Shown: positions 1 through 9,107 of the stretch, piece by piece
Position numbering within the stretch: the stretch's first letter is position 1
How the letters are laid out: each line of letters starts with the position of its first letter
Assembly: GCA_963812255.1 (NCBI GenBank)
Contig: CAWEUM010000003.1
Span: 806,001 to 870,000 of the forward strand
Length of the DNA stretch: 64,000 nucleotides
Reading direction: 5' to 3'
Origin: DATJGR01 sp963812255
GTDB lineage: Bacteria; Pseudomonadota; Gammaproteobacteria; Pseudomonadales; Azotimanducaceae
The notes under the pieces: generated by a model
Databases searched by the model: none
Told to the model about the DNA's origin: nothing
The model's input: only the letters and a program-made list of their open reading frames with translations
Made by a program: the position numbers and the translations under genes

Positions 1-659
1 AGGACAAGTCGTTTCCCTGCGAAGACTTCAACGCACGCGTGCTCGACTTGATCCGGAGCGAGGGAAAGCTCCACACCGTCATCCTCGCATCGCGTTGGGT
101 GATCACGGCAGACGGCAGACGTTACCTGAACGAGAGCGGCACCGACGTGTTCGTGCGTGACGCGCAATCACACGAAACCAGCGTCGGGGAAAATGCGGCG
201 GTGTTCCGTCGCGGTCTCGGACGGACGCTGAGCGCGCTACGCAGCGCTGGCCGGCGGATCATCGTCGTGGGACCGATTCCCGAGATCGGCTTCGATGTGC
301 CAACCACGCTGGCACGCGACATCTGGTTCAAACGTAAGGTTCGAATTGAAGATATCGAGCCGTCGCGTGCAGCGTTTTTCGAACGGCAGAAGCTCGTGCT
401 GAACACGCTGCACGATCTGCAAGCACAGTTCGGCTTTATGCTGATACAGCCCTATCTGTCTCTATGCGATAGAAAAACGTGCGGTGTTGGCACACCCGCG
501 CGACCGCTCTACGTCGACGACAACCATCTGTCGATCAGCGGCGCACGCAGGCTGCGTTCACTGTTCGAAGCCGCGCTCTCGGCCGATACGGATGTCGCGT
601 ATCACTCGGGCGGCGCCGTGAAGCCGCCGAATTCGCGCTCGACGAGTTCGGCGAAGTGA
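1..659 (+). CDS. Acyltransferase C-terminal SGNH domain (partial, 5' end outside window)
   Basis: The reading frame is open from base 3 leftwards out of the window, so this is the C-terminal part of a longer protein; the GTG at 39 is internal and not a real start. The product resembles the SGNH hydrolase-like domain that follows the membrane acyltransferase-3 domain of OafA-type proteins, which O-acetylate surface sugars. The supporting sequence is the closing DDNHLSISGARRL block, the usual Asp-x-x-His catalytic region of this domain, and the preceding YVD. It ends inside the 3' end of the convergent amidase gene, overlapping it by 58 bases. A link to the envelope glycolipid genes to the right is inference. 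The SGNH assignment is fairly secure; the acyltransferase part is not visible. Confidence 0.7.
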   Translation, partial: DKSFPCEDFNARVLDLIRSEGKLHTVILASRWVITADGRRYLNESGTDVFVRDAQSHETSVGENAAVFRRGLGRTLSALRSAGRRIIVVGPIPEIGFDVPTTLARDIWFKRKVRIEDIEPSRAAFFERQKLVLNTLHDLQAQFGFMLIQPYLSLCDRKTCGVGTPARPLYVDDNHLSISGARRLRSLFEAALSADTDVAYHSGGAVKPPNSRSTSSAK

Positions 660-2050
660 ATGGCGGTGGCGTCCTCCAGTTGTGGGCCGATGATCTGCAC
701 GCCAATGGGCAAGCCTCGCGAACTCGACCCGATTGGCATGACGCTTGCCGGCAACCCACCCACCGCCGCCACGCTCGCCCAGACCGGGAGCGCCTTGTAG
801 GCAATGGTGTGCCCGTCGACGTCGATGGTGCGTGAATCGATGTCGGTGTGATCATGTGCAAAGGCCGGCGTCGGCAGCACGGGACACAGCACCACATCGA
901 ATTCCCGAAACAGCTCCCGCCATTGGTGCGCGATGCCGACACGGATGCGATCCGCAGTGATCCAGTCGCGGTGCGTCAATACCAGCCCGCGCATTTCCTC
1001 GGCAGCAAACTGCGGTACAGACGCGGGCAACTCCGCGACTTGCGCTCTCAGCGAATCGTACGCGGACTGCGGCATGTCGGCACCGAAAAACGCCAGCAGC
1101 AGTCGTCCAAAGACGTTTGCAACCTGCTTCAGATCCGGCAGAAGTGGGCTCGAACGCGCGACTCGGCAACCCACCTGAGCCAGCTGATCGGCGAAGCGGG
1201 CGAGCGCAACACACACCTCGCTCGAAACGGGCAGCAGCGGATGTTCGTCGAGTAGTAGCACGCGAAAGTTGCGCAACCGTTCCGCACGCGGCGGCGGCAG
1301 ATGCAACTGATATCCCACCGCTTGCGCGGTGTCGGGTCCGGCCAGTACATCGAGCCCGAGCGTAAGATCGGCCGCGCTCCTGGCCAGCGGACCGATCGTG
1401 CCGAATTCGACGTCCGAAGCCACCGACAGCATTGGCACGCCCGGTGGCGCAAAGCCACGGGTCGGGACCAGTCCGAATGTCGGGCGGTGGCCGAACACAC
1501 CGCAGCAATGCGCCGGAATCCTCAGCGATCCGTTCAGATCGGAACCCATCTCCAGTGCAACGAATCCCGCCGCAACCGCCGCGGCACTGCCACCTGACGA
1601 CCCACCTGGGGTGCGTTCGACGTCCCACGGATTGTTCGTGGTACCGTAAACAGCATTGGAGCTCTGCCAATCGGCGAGCTGCATTGAAAGATTGGTTTTG
1701 CCGAGGATGACCGCGCCCGCGCCTTTGAGGCGCGCGACGGCAATGGAATCTTCGTGCACGGGAATCGACTGCGTGCCCGGAATTCCCCACGTCGTCGGCA
1801 AGCCGGCAACGTTGAAGCACTCCTTCACGGTCATCGGCAAGCCGAGCAGCGCACCATGCTCGCCGCGCGCCCGCGCCGCATCCGCTGCCGCCGCTGTCGA
1901 CCGCGCACGGTCGAAGTCGCGCACGACGACCGCGTTCAGCCTGGCATCGCGTGCCTCGATGCGCGCAATCGTTGCATCGAGCAGCTCGACAGCCGATATC
2001 TGACGCGCATCCAGTGCTGACATCTGTTCGCGAGCTGTGGCGTAACGCAT
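602..2050 (-). CDS. Amidase signature family hydrolase
   Basis: A 482-residue protein of the amidase signature family (Ser-cisSer-Lys triad), which hydrolyses carboxamides. Numbered from the chosen start, Lys76 (TVKE), Ser152 in the GGSSGGS loop and Ser175 match the triad. The usual DTGGS nucleophile motif reads DLNGS, so the substrate pocket may be unusual. The ATG at 2050 is preferred over an ATG 42 bases upstream because GGAG lies six bases before it. It is last in a minus-strand run (ELM1, TylF, fusion oxidoreductase, sulfotransferase, amidohydrolase, amidase), with a 164-base gap after the amidohydrolase. Its 3' end overlaps the convergent acyltransferase. GatA is unlikely because no gatB or gatC is nearby. 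The substrate is unknown. Confidence 0.88.
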   Translation of the reverse strand: MRYATAREQMSALDARQISAVELLDATIARIEARDARLNAVVVRDFDRARSTAAAADAARARGEHGALLGLPMTVKECFNVAGLPTTWGIPGTQSIPVHEDSIAVARLKGAGAVILGKTNLSMQLADWQSSNAVYGTTNNPWDVERTPGGSSGGSAAAVAAGFVALEMGSDLNGSLRIPAHCCGVFGHRPTFGLVPTRGFAPPGVPMLSVASDVEFGTIGPLARSAADLTLGLDVLAGPDTAQAVGYQLHLPPPRAERLRNFRVLLLDEHPLLPVSSEVCVALARFADQLAQVGCRVARSSPLLPDLKQVANVFGRLLLAFFGADMPQSAYDSLRAQVAELPASVPQFAAEEMRGLVLTHRDWITADRIRVGIAHQWRELFREFDVVLCPVLPTPAFAHDHTDIDSRTIDVDGHTIAYKALPVWASVAAVGGLPASVMPIGSSSRGLPIGVQIIGPQLEDATAIHFAELVEREFGGFTAPPE

Positions 2051-2214
2051 GGAGGTCTCCGCGTGGGATGAGTTCGAGACCATCTTCGCCATCGCCGCGC
2101 CGCGCGCCTGATCGGCATTGCGCAGTCGCTCGGAATCGGCGCAAGTCCGATCAGATGGAAACGCCGGCGCATCAGCTGGAGTTGACGGTTGTGGCGGAGG
2201 ATCGGTACGCCGGA

Positions 2215-3345
2215 CTACGCCAGATTGAACAATCGCCGCGCGTTCTCTCCGAGGACGAGACGGCGGCGCGGCTCACTCATGGTTGCGAGGCTCGCGCGCA
2301 CTTCGTCGGCAGCGTTGATATGCGAATCGATATGCGGATAGTCGGAGCCCCACAGAAACCGGTCTTCGCCGACAAGGTCGCATTGCGCATCGATCGAGCG
2401 TTCCTGAGGGTCCATCACGTACCAGAGGTTGCGCCGAAAATACTCGCTGGGCTTGAGTTTCAGCGGCGTGAACGCGCCGAAGCGATCGAATTTTTCATCG
2501 AGCCGGTCCATCACGTAGGCCGCAAATCCGGCGCCCGCTTCGACCACCAGCACCTTCAGCTTGGGAAAGCGATCGAACAGCCCGTCGCAGACCATCGACG
2601 AAATCGCCGGAATCAACTGCATCGTTCCGCCGAGGCCGAACGCGAACACCGTGTTGATGCCTTCCGCGGGGTCGTACCACTGTGATCCCGCGAGTCCGAC
2701 CGCGCGTTTGAAACGCACGATCAGATGGATGCAAACCGGCAGATCCGCAGCCTGCAGTTCGGCCCACAGCGGATCAAAATCGGGATGTGAGGGACGTTTG
2801 CCGCAAACGCGCTCCGGTGCCAGGAACATGCCTTTGAAACCGAGCTTCAGGCACCTTCTCAGTTCCGTTAGGGCGAGGTCCGGCTCGTACAACGGTATAT
2901 GAGCGATCGGAATGATGCGATCGACCGCGGGCGATGCAAAATCCCATTGCCAGTTGTTGTACGCGCGCGCATATGCCATCGCGAGATCGGGATCTTCTTC
3001 CTTGTCCCACAGAATGCCGATGGTCGGGAACGTGACACCGGCATCGACGCCCCATCCGTTCAGCATCGCGACACGCGCTTCGGTGTGCATGCTCGCGGCA
3101 GGACAGCCGTCGAGGTATGGCACATCGGCGCGCCGGAACAGCTCGCCGGCGTCGTGCTCGACACCGCCGAGGCTTGCGAGGCGGCCACTCATCAGCACTT
3201 CGCCGTCAACGATCAGCTGCTCACCATCCGGACCCGGCCGAATCTTGATTGCACGGTCGACGTAGCGCGCTTCGAGATACCGCTCCCACAAATCGGGCGG
3301 TTCGAGGACGTGAGAATCGGCATCGACGGTGAAAGACCTCTGCAT
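2215..3345 (-). CDS. Amidohydrolase family 2 (metal-dependent, TIM barrel) protein
   Basis: A 376-residue member of the amidohydrolase-2 superfamily, a TIM-barrel metal-dependent hydrolase or decarboxylase related to the ACMSD family. The N-terminal DADSHV supplies the D-x-H metal ligands, and a GSDYPH motif near the C terminus supplies the distal Asp and His. The start at 3345 has AGGAG eight bases upstream; an in-frame start at 3468 would run back toward the sulfotransferase and lacks this. It is co-oriented with the sulfotransferase upstream (67-base gap) and the amidase downstream. The pairing with an amidase suggests breakdown of a small aromatic or amide compound rather than lipid synthesis, but nothing in the sequence fixes the substrate. 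Confidence 0.85.
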   Translation of the reverse strand: MQRSFTVDADSHVLEPPDLWERYLEARYVDRAIKIRPGPDGEQLIVDGEVLMSGRLASLGGVEHDAGELFRRADVPYLDGCPAASMHTEARVAMLNGWGVDAGVTFPTIGILWDKEEDPDLAMAYARAYNNWQWDFASPAVDRIIPIAHIPLYEPDLALTELRRCLKLGFKGMFLAPERVCGKRPSHPDFDPLWAELQAADLPVCIHLIVRFKRAVGLAGSQWYDPAEGINTVFAFGLGGTMQLIPAISSMVCDGLFDRFPKLKVLVVEAGAGFAAYVMDRLDEKFDRFGAFTPLKLKPSEYFRRNLWYVMDPQERSIDAQCDLVGEDRFLWGSDYPHIDSHINAADEVRASLATMSEPRRRLVLGENARRLFNLA

Positions 3346-3412
3346 CGGATGCTCCTGTGAATTCGGACCCTCATGGATTCGAGGGCATTGTCGCTTGGTT
3401 GAGGTGATGCGG

Positions 3413-4096
3413 CTACCGCCGAAAGCCGAGCAGCGCGATTTCGCGTCGGCACGCAGCGTCGATGACAACGCGCTCGGCCGGCCCGATCAACTGCTCATCG
3501 TTCGATCGCTGCACGCGATGCGTGCCCTTCGCGCGCGGCAGCGACAACGGCTCGGGCAGTCCGATTCGCAGGCGGACCTCTTCCAGCTGCGCGGCGAGGT
3601 TTTCGTACGCAATGATCCGATCGACGCCAATCTTGCCGTCGATCAGGTAGATGTGTGCGTTCGACAGCGAACGCGTGCCGACCTCTTCGAGAAACTGCAA
3701 CAACGGCCGACGCGGCTCTTCGTTACGGGTACGCCAGTAGTACAACGAAATCGCCTTGTCCCACGGGTCGCGTTCGATCGCGAACTTGTAATAGCTGCTC
3801 CACACGTCCTCGCCGACCAGCGTGCGAATGCGCGCCGCTGACATGTGATTCTTGAACCGCGCGCGCTCACCGCGTAGCAGGAATCGTCTCCATTCGCCAA
3901 AGGTGTACTGCCTGAAGCCAATTCCGCCGTCATTCTGCGGCCCGGGGTAGCCGAGTTCGCGGCGCAACGCATCGTCGGTATCGCGCGTGATGATGTCGTC
4001 GGGCCCGCAGAATTTCGATAGCGCGATTTCGACGCTGGTGCCGGCGGTCTTGCGGGTCCGAACGAAGATGTAGCGGTGCCGGTGAGAGACGATCAT
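3413..4096 (-). CDS. Sulfotransferase-fold protein (PAPS-dependent, Sulfotransfer_2-like)
   Basis: A 227-residue protein with the P-loop-like 5'-phosphosulfate site of sulfotransferases at residues 13-22 (RTRKTAGTSV, with Lys16), following the hydrophobic strand YIFV. The ERDPWDKAISLYYW segment matches the 3'-phosphate-binding Arg/Ser region of the family. It should transfer sulfate from PAPS to a hydroxyl group of a glycan or lipid. The start is 19 bases downstream of the stop of the Gfo/Idh-PhyH fusion, so the two are probably cotranscribed. A second, unrelated-looking sulfotransferase lies at 9108-10004. Two in one envelope locus points to a sulfated surface product (inference). There is no signal peptide, so it acts in the cytoplasm. 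Confidence 0.8.
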   Translation of the reverse strand: MIVSHRHRYIFVRTRKTAGTSVEIALSKFCGPDDIITRDTDDALRRELGYPGPQNDGGIGFRQYTFGEWRRFLLRGERARFKNHMSAARIRTLVGEDVWSSYYKFAIERDPWDKAISLYYWRTRNEEPRRPLLQFLEEVGTRSLSNAHIYLIDGKIGVDRIIAYENLAAQLEEVRLRIGLPEPLSLPRAKGTHRVQRSNDEQLIGPAERVVIDAACRREIALLGFRR

Positions 4097-4115
4097 GCGC
4101 TCTACGCATCACCGC

Positions 4116-5894
4116 CTACAGCGGGATGTACTCGAAATCCGCTTCGAACTCGTCGCCTACGGCGGCATAGCGCATGTTGACGCCTGCACGCCGGCCTTTC
4201 GAACTGCTGGGTTCGCTGCCATGCAGCAGCCACGAATGAAACAGATAGAACTCACCGGGCTCGAGTGTGAAAGTGACCGCGCGGTCGAGTTCGACATCGG
4301 AAATGTCACCGCGGTCGACGAGGTCCGCTCGAATCCGTTTGTGATAGTCACCGTAGAGCGCACGATGCGTCCCGGGTACGACGCGCACAGCGCCGTTGCT
4401 TGCGTTCACACGATCGAGCGCCAGCCAACACGTCAACGTCGGTACCGGGCGTCCGTCCGGAAAATAGCCGCCGTTGGTCGGTCCCACATCCTGATGCCAG
4501 GCTACCTCGGCATTCGCGCCGCCGATCTTTACGACGAAGCGGCTCTTGAACAACGACACGCGGTCCTGACCCAGCAGCTGCGCGGCGCGCGCAACGATCG
4601 ACGGATGTGAACACAACTCGAATACGAACGGTTCCGTGAGATGCAGATTCCGGCCTTTCTTCAGCGGCACGACGATCCGCTGCCAATCGGCGTCGCATTT
4701 CAGAGGCCCGAGATAACCGTTGGTTGAAAAAAACTCGATCTGCTCCGCGCTCAATCGATACCCGGTCGTCTCGGCGATACGCTGCGTCGCACGATTGCGC
4801 AGGCTCTGCCAGCGCTGCGGCTGGTTCCAGAACGCGTCGTCGCGGCCACCATAGTAGACATCGAGCGCGGCATTCATGATTCCGGACGTACGCAACGCCG
4901 CAGCCGGGCTCGCCGGCGTGCCACCGTCGCGCAACTCATCGACGATGTGTTCCAGCATCGGCCGATGCGGTTGTGCCTCCTCGGGATAGCGGAATTCGCG
5001 GCGGGTCGGCAACCGCGCGCGCCGTTTCACGATCGTCACCGCGCGTCGCGCGATCGAACGGCTCGCGCGCACCGCCGCTTCGGGGGTCAACGTCATACGC
5101 ACCGAACCCGAGCGCGACATCGCGGCCAGCCGCAGGCTTCCAAACGTGCCTTCGATGATGAGTTCATCGACGCTGGTCGCCGATGCAAAATTCCACGTCG
5201 CACTACCGAGTGCACCGTCGGCGGTGCGAAACGTCAACGCAACGGCATCCTCGACGGACTGAACCGGAATCGTGTTGGTCGCCGCGCTACCGAGCAATTC
5301 GAGCGGCCCGAACCAATCGTCGAAGAGATCGAGCACGTGACCGGCAAGATCGTAGAAATGTCCGCCACCGCTGACCTTTGGATTCGCGCGCCATTGCGAC
5401 TCGCGATGCGGCTTCGCCATTCGATAGTGAATCGTCACGATCGCGCCGAGTTGGCCCGTGGTGATGATCTGCTTCACCCCTCGAAACTTGGCCAGATAAC
5501 GCCTGTAGTAGGAAACGTAGAGTGGTACGCCGGCTTGTTTGAATACCTCGACCATCTGGCGGCATTCGGCTTCGGAGCGACCCGCCGGCTTCTCGACCAG
5601 ACACGCTTTGCCGGCCGCACACACCGCAAGCGCATATTCGAGATGATTTTCAGGCGGCGTGGCGATATAGATTGCATCGACGTCGGGGCTTTCGATGACC
5701 TCCTCTGCGTGAGTCGTCCAGCGCGCCACGCCATGGCGCTCGGCGAACTGGCGGGCTCGATCCGCCGAACGCCGCATCACCGTGACGATGCTGCTGCCCG
5801 GAATCGTCCGCAGCGCGACGCCGGCCTTGCGATCGACAACATCGCCGCAGCCGATCACGCCCCAACCGATGTTATGCCTCTCGGATGGCACCAA
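4116..5894 (-). CDS. Fusion protein: Gfo/Idh/MocA oxidoreductase + phytanoyl-CoA dioxygenase (PhyH)-like domain
   Basis: A 592-residue two-domain protein. Residues 8-350 are a Gfo/Idh/MocA NAD(P)-dependent sugar oxidoreductase: Rossmann GVIGCGDV at 12-19, EKP at 101-103, and the GGGHFYDLAGHVLD helix with His186. Residues 378-592 are a PhyH-type 2-oxoglutarate/Fe(II) dioxygenase: His467 and Asp469 (WHQD), distal His558, then an Arg-rich segment near 567-575 suited to 2-oxoglutarate binding. The residues expected for both active sites are present. The start is TTG 5894 (or GTG 5891) with GGGGGA upstream; no ATG fits. It lies between the TylF-like gene and a sulfotransferase. One chain may oxidise a sugar and hydroxylate the same or a neighbouring substrate. 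The fusion is seen in the sequence; the substrates are not known. Confidence 0.85.
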   Translation of the reverse strand: MVPSERHNIGWGVIGCGDVVDRKAGVALRTIPGSSIVTVMRRSADRARQFAERHGVARWTTHAEEVIESPDVDAIYIATPPENHLEYALAVCAAGKACLVEKPAGRSEAECRQMVEVFKQAGVPLYVSYYRRYLAKFRGVKQIITTGQLGAIVTIHYRMAKPHRESQWRANPKVSGGGHFYDLAGHVLDLFDDWFGPLELLGSAATNTIPVQSVEDAVALTFRTADGALGSATWNFASATSVDELIIEGTFGSLRLAAMSRSGSVRMTLTPEAAVRASRSIARRAVTIVKRRARLPTRREFRYPEEAQPHRPMLEHIVDELRDGGTPASPAAALRTSGIMNAALDVYYGGRDDAFWNQPQRWQSLRNRATQRIAETTGYRLSAEQIEFFSTNGYLGPLKCDADWQRIVVPLKKGRNLHLTEPFVFELCSHPSIVARAAQLLGQDRVSLFKSRFVVKIGGANAEVAWHQDVGPTNGGYFPDGRPVPTLTCWLALDRVNASNGAVRVVPGTHRALYGDYHKRIRADLVDRGDISDVELDRAVTFTLEPGEFYLFHSWLLHGSEPSSSKGRRAGVNMRYAAVGDEFEADFEYIPL

Positions 5895-5984
5895 TTGCGT
5901 TCCCCCGCACCGGCGCGCAGTTTTGCAGATGCCGGCATCGATGGAAACAACCAGAACGTCGCGCCCGTCTCGGTGCGCGCACGA

Positions 5985-6734
5985 TCAGCAATGAAATATC
6001 AATGCTTGTCCGGACGGCAATTCGATCGGCACATCGGGTCTGCCGTCGAAAAACTCGTCCACCGCCTTGCGCGCACCGGGGCAGGACGCAAAGCCGTAGT
6101 CGTCGCAGATCATCACCGCGCCACGCGTCAGTCGCGGATAGAAGAACTCGAACGCCGCGCGCGTCGGCTCGTACAGATCGACATCGATGTGCACCAACGC
6201 AAAGCGACAATCCTCCATGCCCGCAAAACATTCCGGAATCCAGCCGCGGTGAAACCGACATTGGGCAAACGCCCGGAGTTGTTCGCGCGCAATGCGCTCA
6301 TCGGCTTCGAGATCACCCGCCTGCCACGCATCCCGTCGCGCGCCGGATTCAGCGTCGACGTCGGTCGGTTCGGACAGCCCCTCGAACGAATCGCACAAGT
6401 GATGGGGCCGCTGCGGATCGTTCAGGCCATGCAGTACGAAATACGAACTCTTGCCGTAGCGCACGCCGCACTCGGCCGTATCGCCGTGTACGCCACGTGC
6501 CCCGATGCCGCGCGCGACCGAGAACAACAGTTGGCAACAATCGAGCGGCAGTCCGGGCAGGCTCCCCCACTGCGCTTCGAGTTCCGTCAACTCGCCCGGT
6601 AGCGTCCAGTTCAGGTGGTGCGGATAAATGACGAGGCGATGGCGTTGTGCAACGCGCGCCAGATGCTTCGACCACGCGCGGCGGCGTTCGTGACGCGGCC
6701 CAATGTATCGGTTGACGAAGTTCCTCAGTGCCAC
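5985..6734 (-). CDS. TylF/MycF-like (macrocin O-methyltransferase family) SAM-dependent methyltransferase
   Basis: The 249-residue product matches the TylF family of class I O-methyltransferases. The SAM-binding motif is GDTAECGVRYGKS, followed by LCDSFEGL and a VHIDVDLYEPT stretch with acidic metal-binding residues, then a CDDYG motif. These enzymes methylate sugar hydroxyls. The frame stays open upstream through the ELM1 gene, but those residues are a shadow of that gene; the GTG at 6734 is the best start because it lies 26 bases after the ELM1 stop and the family homology begins about there. The upstream ribosome site is weak. It is the second gene of the minus-strand run, followed 90 bases later by the fusion oxidoreductase. 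The likely role is O-methylation of a surface sugar. Confidence 0.8.
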   Translation of the reverse strand: MALRNFVNRYIGPRHERRRAWSKHLARVAQRHRLVIYPHHLNWTLPGELTELEAQWGSLPGLPLDCCQLLFSVARGIGARGVHGDTAECGVRYGKSSYFVLHGLNDPQRPHHLCDSFEGLSEPTDVDAESGARRDAWQAGDLEADERIAREQLRAFAQCRFHRGWIPECFAGMEDCRFALVHIDVDLYEPTRAAFEFFYPRLTRGAVMICDDYGFASCPGARKAVDEFFDGRPDVPIELPSGQALIFHC

Positions 6735-6760
6735 GATGGGTTCCGTGAAGCGACGCCGGA

Positions 6761-8002
6761 TTATGCGGCAGGAGACTGTCCTTCGCGATCCAATGCATCG
6801 CGCCGCACGCCGGCCACGTCCGCTCGCGCGAGCAGCGCACGAATCCGATCGACAATCTGGTCGAGATCGATATCGACGCCGGCACCGGGAAGTTCGAACG
6901 GTTCGCCGAGGCGCACCGCAAGGCCCTGTTCGAACAACAGCGTGTGGATCTCCGCGACATCGCGTGGAAATTGCATCAAACCCATCGCCTGCAAAGCTCG
7001 GATCAGGCGCGATAGAAGCCGTGGCGGCGTCCGGCCGTATGCGAGGCGCGCCGTCGCGCGACGCAGTCGTTCCACGAGCCCATAGCGCGAAGGCAACGGA
7101 AAAATCGCCAACGGTTTGCCAAGCCGCGCGACTTCGACCTGCATCGATACGCTGTCGCCGGTCACGATGAACCGATCCGCGCACGCGAGCAGTCCGAGAT
7201 AAGGATTATCCGGATCATCCGGTCGCCAGCGGAACAGGTAGCCGTTCTCCGGCAGTCCGTCCTCGAGCGCATCGACCACTTCGGGGGACGTTCGCGGGCT
7301 CGTCGCGATCCACAGCGTGCCGGACGACCGCACCAGCCCGTTGGCGCAGGCCATCAGCTCGCGCGCCACATTGCGATCGAAGACATGCGGTTTCGTCGGC
7401 CCGCCTACGAACACCGCAATCAGCGGCCGGGGCAGGTCCCTGAATCGCGGCATCCAGCGCTCGCGCGCCGCCACCATGCCGGGGAGATCCGCCGTGATCA
7501 ACGGCAACCCGAGACGCAATACGTTCGACAATTCCGGTACATGGTGATGCGCCGCCGCGACGATCAGGTCGAAGCGGTGCAGCCAGCGACGCGGCCGCCC
7601 GACGATCACCAGACGCGTGCGCCCACCGGATTGCGCTTTGATCCAAAGCGCGACCATCGACGGACGCCGACCCACGGTAATCAGCAGATCCGGCCACGGC
7701 GGCATGACGGTATCGGATGCGGACCAGTCGACATGCGAGTGATCGGCCCGAAACGCCGGCTTGCCGATGCGATACGCGTCTTTGAATTGCAACCGCCGCA
7801 CGTCGATGCGCCAGTTCAGGCGGTCCGTCAGGCTGCGCGCAATCAGTTCGACCTGCTGATTGTCACCGCGTTTGTCGCCAATCAACAGCCAGATCCTGGG
7901 CGACGCCGGCACCCGCAGCAAACCGACGATCGAGGCCGTACGACCGGCCTGCGCACGCGCCGCGGCGAACGGCGTCTTCGGATAGCTCCCACTGCGATTC
8001 AT
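6761..8002 (-). CDS. ELM1-family (DUF1022/COG3660) GT-B-like protein, copy 1
   Basis: A 413-residue member of the family named after plant mitochondrial-fission ELM1. In bacteria it occurs near LPS-core genes and has a GT-B-like two-domain fold, so a glycosyltransferase role is inferred. Visible hallmarks are GDKRGDNQQVE near the N terminus, PPWPDLLITVGRR, the mid-protein VFVGGPT loop, and the C-terminal FIVTGDSVSMQVEVARLGKP segment, which resembles a nucleotide-sugar site. The start at 8002 has GGAAGG upstream. It heads the minus-strand run and is divergent from the 2OG oxygenase across a 172-base gap. Two further copies occur at 10984 and 16078; all three keep PPWPD and the TxDSxxM motif, but their N and C termini differ, suggesting different substrates. 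Confidence 0.82.
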   Translation of the reverse strand: MNRSGSYPKTPFAAARAQAGRTASIVGLLRVPASPRIWLLIGDKRGDNQQVELIARSLTDRLNWRIDVRRLQFKDAYRIGKPAFRADHSHVDWSASDTVMPPWPDLLITVGRRPSMVALWIKAQSGGRTRLVIVGRPRRWLHRFDLIVAAAHHHVPELSNVLRLGLPLITADLPGMVAARERWMPRFRDLPRPLIAVFVGGPTKPHVFDRNVARELMACANGLVRSSGTLWIATSPRTSPEVVDALEDGLPENGYLFRWRPDDPDNPYLGLLACADRFIVTGDSVSMQVEVARLGKPLAIFPLPSRYGLVERLRRATARLAYGRTPPRLLSRLIRALQAMGLMQFPRDVAEIHTLLFEQGLAVRLGEPFELPGAGVDIDLDQIVDRIRALLARADVAGVRRDALDREGQSPAA

Positions 8003-8174
8003 GCGACTCGACCTTCCACCGCCTCGGGGCGTTCGACTTGCGGCACGCCCGTTACGTTCAGCGTTTCCACGCGATATCCGCTATTGACTCAAACACCTCG
8101 GGGAACAACACTTCGGCGCCTTCGACCTACACCAAGCCATCGGCCAGACTCCGGTCCCACTTCATCCACATCCA

Positions 8175-9065
8175 ATGAACGGCACAGATTCCCTTTCGGT
8201 CTTGCGGCGCGCGCGGCCGGACGACGTGGTAGAAGATCCCTATCCCTACATCGTCGTCCACGATGCGCTGCCCGACGAACTCTGCAATGCGCTGATCGCC
8301 GATTATCCGCGGCTCGACATTTTGGGCGTAGACGGCACGCGTAACAACACCAGATGGAGCATGCCGGCGCGCGACGCAGCCCAGACTGCCGGCATCGCAG
8401 ACATCTGGAAAGCGCTCGTTGCCTATCATGCCTCACCCGCCTTCTTCGACGATTTCGTTCGGGTGTTCGGCGACCACGTCGTACGTCTCTACCCGGAGGC
8501 GTTCCCCAACCTCGAGGCACTCCATGCCGTGAGGCCCGGCATTCGCGCGCGAGACGGTGACGACGAAGGACGCGGCGACTTTTTCCTCGATGCTCAGATC
8601 TCCGGTAACACGGCGGTGCGGGATGCGTCTTCCGTCAAGACCATCCACGTCGATTCCGAGCACAAACTGTTCTCGGGCCTGTTTTATCTGCGCAGTCCCG
8701 AAGACGACTCGGTCGGCGGAGATCTCGATGTGCTGCGGCTTCGCCGCGATCTGACGCGCGCGCAGTGGCGCAAGCGCTTCAACGGCATGTTCATCGACGA
8801 TGCGTTGGTCGAGCAGGTCACTCGAATCCCCTACGCGCGCAACACGCTGGTGATGTTCGTCAACGGTCCGGACGCGCTGCACGGCGTCACCGTGCGTCAG
8901 CCAACCCGGCATCTGCGGCTGTTCATGAATCTGGTTGGTGAATCCCGCACCAAACTGTTCAACGTGCCGCAGCATTGGCGGGTGCGCGTTGCCAAGTTGC
9001 CGCGGTTGATCAAGAAGCGTCTTCGGCGCGGCGGCGTGCAAAACACGGGAATTTCCCTAGAATAG
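8175..9065 (+). CDS. 2-oxoglutarate/Fe(II)-dependent oxygenase
   Basis: A 296-residue protein of the prolyl-4-hydroxylase-like 2OG-Fe(II) oxygenase type. His158 and Asp160 (IHVDSEHK) and His236 (LHGVT) form the iron triad, with Arg245 or Arg248 suited to 2-oxoglutarate. The intervening SGLFYLRSPEDD..GGDL block is typical of the jelly-roll core. There is no signal peptide. It is the first gene of a plus-strand trio with a sulfotransferase and a glycosyltransferase, divergent from the minus-strand ELM1 operon. It probably hydroxylates a lipid or sugar intermediate of the envelope pathway (inference). The ribosome site before ATG 8175 is weak, and no alternative start nearby is better. Confidence 0.82.
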   Translation: MNGTDSLSVLRRARPDDVVEDPYPYIVVHDALPDELCNALIADYPRLDILGVDGTRNNTRWSMPARDAAQTAGIADIWKALVAYHASPAFFDDFVRVFGDHVVRLYPEAFPNLEALHAVRPGIRARDGDDEGRGDFFLDAQISGNTAVRDASSVKTIHVDSEHKLFSGLFYLRSPEDDSVGGDLDVLRLRRDLTRAQWRKRFNGMFIDDALVEQVTRIPYARNTLVMFVNGPDALHGVTVRQPTRHLRLFMNLVGESRTKLFNVPQHWRVRVAKLPRLIKKRLRRGGVQNTGISLE

Positions 9066-9107
9066 CCGCCAATTCAGCCGTCTCGCAGACGGAGCTCCAA
9101 CGACCCC

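Noticed and set aside
852..2144. A 430-residue frame overlapping the amidase on the same strand
   Set aside because: It is the +1 shadow of the amidase, Arg/Cys-rich, with no domain.
4947..6602. A 551-residue plus-strand frame opposite the fusion oxidoreductase and TylF genes
   Set aside because: Composition is Arg/His-rich shadow sequence without motifs; the minus-strand genes have full active sites.
6735..7184. N-terminal extension of the TylF-like frame
   Set aside because: It is antisense-frame readout of the ELM1 copy 1 gene on the same strand, Arg-rich and unlike the family; the TylF homology starts at about 6734.
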